Below the pieces are notes generated by a model that was not told the origin of the DNA, did no database searches, and saw only the letters and a list, made by a program, of their open reading frames with translations. Shown here piece after piece: positions 5,541-6,003 of a stretch of 6,003 nt of DNA. The translations under genes were made by a program, and so were the position numbers. Source of the DNA: an uncultured Pseudanabaenaceae cyanobacterium. GTDB lineage: Bacteria > Cyanobacteriota > Cyanobacteriia > PCC-9006 > JAAUQQ01. Position 1 is the stretch's first letter, and each line of letters starts with the position of its first letter. The stretch spans positions 1 to 6,003 of the forward strand of contig CALLPZ010000498.1 of assembly GCA_938015405.1 (NCBI GenBank). Direction: 5' to 3'.

Positions 5541-6003
5541 CTAGTCCGTTGCGGACTGGAGTTGCTCTAAAACAGCAAGCGTTCTGTGCCCCGTTGTCTG
5601 CCAAGAAAACTGATGGGCCCGAGCTAGACCAGCTTGACTGAGTTGACTTACCAGGGCTTCCTCATTCATCACCTCTTGCATCGCACGGCACAACTGATCA
5701 GGGTGAGCAGGATCAACGAGCAATGCAGCATCCCCAACCACTTCAGCAATCGCCCCTGCCGTAGACGTGAGCACCGGCGTACCGCAAGCCATGGCCTCCA
5801 AGACCGGCAAGCCAAACCCCTCCCAAGCAGTGGGAAAGACAAATGCGATCGCTTGGCCCATCAAGCGGGGTAAATCTGCATAGGGGACATAACCGAGAAA
5901 TTTAACCCGTTCTGTCACCCCCAGTTCCACCGCTTGGGCCTGCAACTGGGGGGTAAAACGGGGGTCTGCTCCTCCCGCAATCCAAAATTCGCAGTCGTTC
6001 GCC
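5541..6003 (-). CDS. GT4-type glycosyltransferase, C-terminal part (5' partial)
   Basis: The minus-strand frame runs from TAG at 5543-5541 to the right edge without a stop, giving 153 visible residues; the start lies outside. A TTG at 5945 is internal, because the residues before it (DCEFWIAGGADPRFTPQ) already match the family. This is the nucleotide-sugar-binding half of a GT-B fold enzyme, with VKFLGYVPYADLPRLM, then FVFPTAWEGFGLPVLEAM containing the E-x7-E motif (Glu61 and Glu69 of the visible part), then ACGTPVLTS and the segment AEVVGDAALLVDP. Such retaining enzymes transfer a sugar from a nucleotide donor to a lipid or polysaccharide acceptor in the cytoplasm or at the inner membrane face. 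Donor and acceptor cannot be told from this part. The ArnE/ArnF-like protein downstream suggests surface-glycan or lipid-linked sugar work, by inference. A HIP1 site lies in the coding region at 5845. Confidence 0.9.
   Translation of the reverse strand, partial: ANDCEFWIAGGADPRFTPQLQAQAVELGVTERVKFLGYVPYADLPRLMGQAIAFVFPTAWEGFGLPVLEAMACGTPVLTSTAGAIAEVVGDAALLVDPAHPDQLCRAMQEVMNEEALVSQLSQAGLARAHQFSWQTTGHRTLAVLEQLQSATD

Noticed and set aside
5943..5945. TTG 5945 as the start of the glycosyltransferase gene
   Set aside because: The frame continues to the window edge and the upstream residues, including FWIAGGADPRF, match the usual beginning of the C-terminal GT-B domain.
1..6003. CRISPR array, phage, toxin-antitoxin or other defence system
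   Set aside because: No regularly spaced direct repeats beyond the TPR period, and no integrase, transposase, nuclease or toxin-like product is present.

Overview
The window looks like chromosomal DNA from a cyanobacterium, probably a filamentous one of moderately high GC. The best evidence is the octamer GCGATCGC (HIP1), which is overrepresented in many cyanobacterial genomes. It occurs six times here, at 731, 1480, 1853, 2099, 3405 and 5845. The protein styles also fit: a sigma-like protein with divergent regions 2 and 4, a secreted TPR protein, and a soluble multi-PAS histidine kinase. No tRNA, rRNA, insertion sequence, integrase, phage gene or CRISPR array is visible.

Layout, left to right. 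(1) 1-636, plus strand: the 3' part of a sigma-70/ECF-like protein whose start lies outside the window, closed by a very strong hairpin terminator (654-694). (2) A gene-poor stretch of about 350 bases leads to a plus-strand gene for an exported TPR protein. Its start is uncertain; 1048 is preferred, and the frame stays open back to 913. The TPR units keep an exact 40-residue (120-bp) period. A second strong terminator (2184-2226) closes it. (3) A 26-bp perfect palindrome (2241-2266) lies in the intergenic region before a large plus-strand histidine kinase gene (2456-4993) with four PAS-type domains, HisKA and HATPase_c, and no membrane segment. Its first codons include a 12-bp tandem repeat. 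(4) Two minus-strand genes follow: a four-helix DMT-superfamily membrane protein resembling ArnE/ArnF-type lipid-sugar flippase subunits, which overlaps the kinase 3' end by 38 bp, and, 204 bp upstream of it, the 3' part of a family-4-type glycosyltransferase running off the right edge.

Functionally, the left three genes appear to be separate transcription units, since strong terminators or long gaps separate them. The kinase has no response regulator in view. The glycosyltransferase and flippase-like protein share a strand and could form the edge of a surface-polysaccharide or lipid-glycosylation locus extending to the right; this is inference from adjacency and family. I see no clear sign of a new multi-gene system. 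The points most worth a second look are the divergent sigma-like protein, the isolated palindrome before the kinase, the repeat around the kinase start, and the bulged hairpin between the two minus-strand genes.
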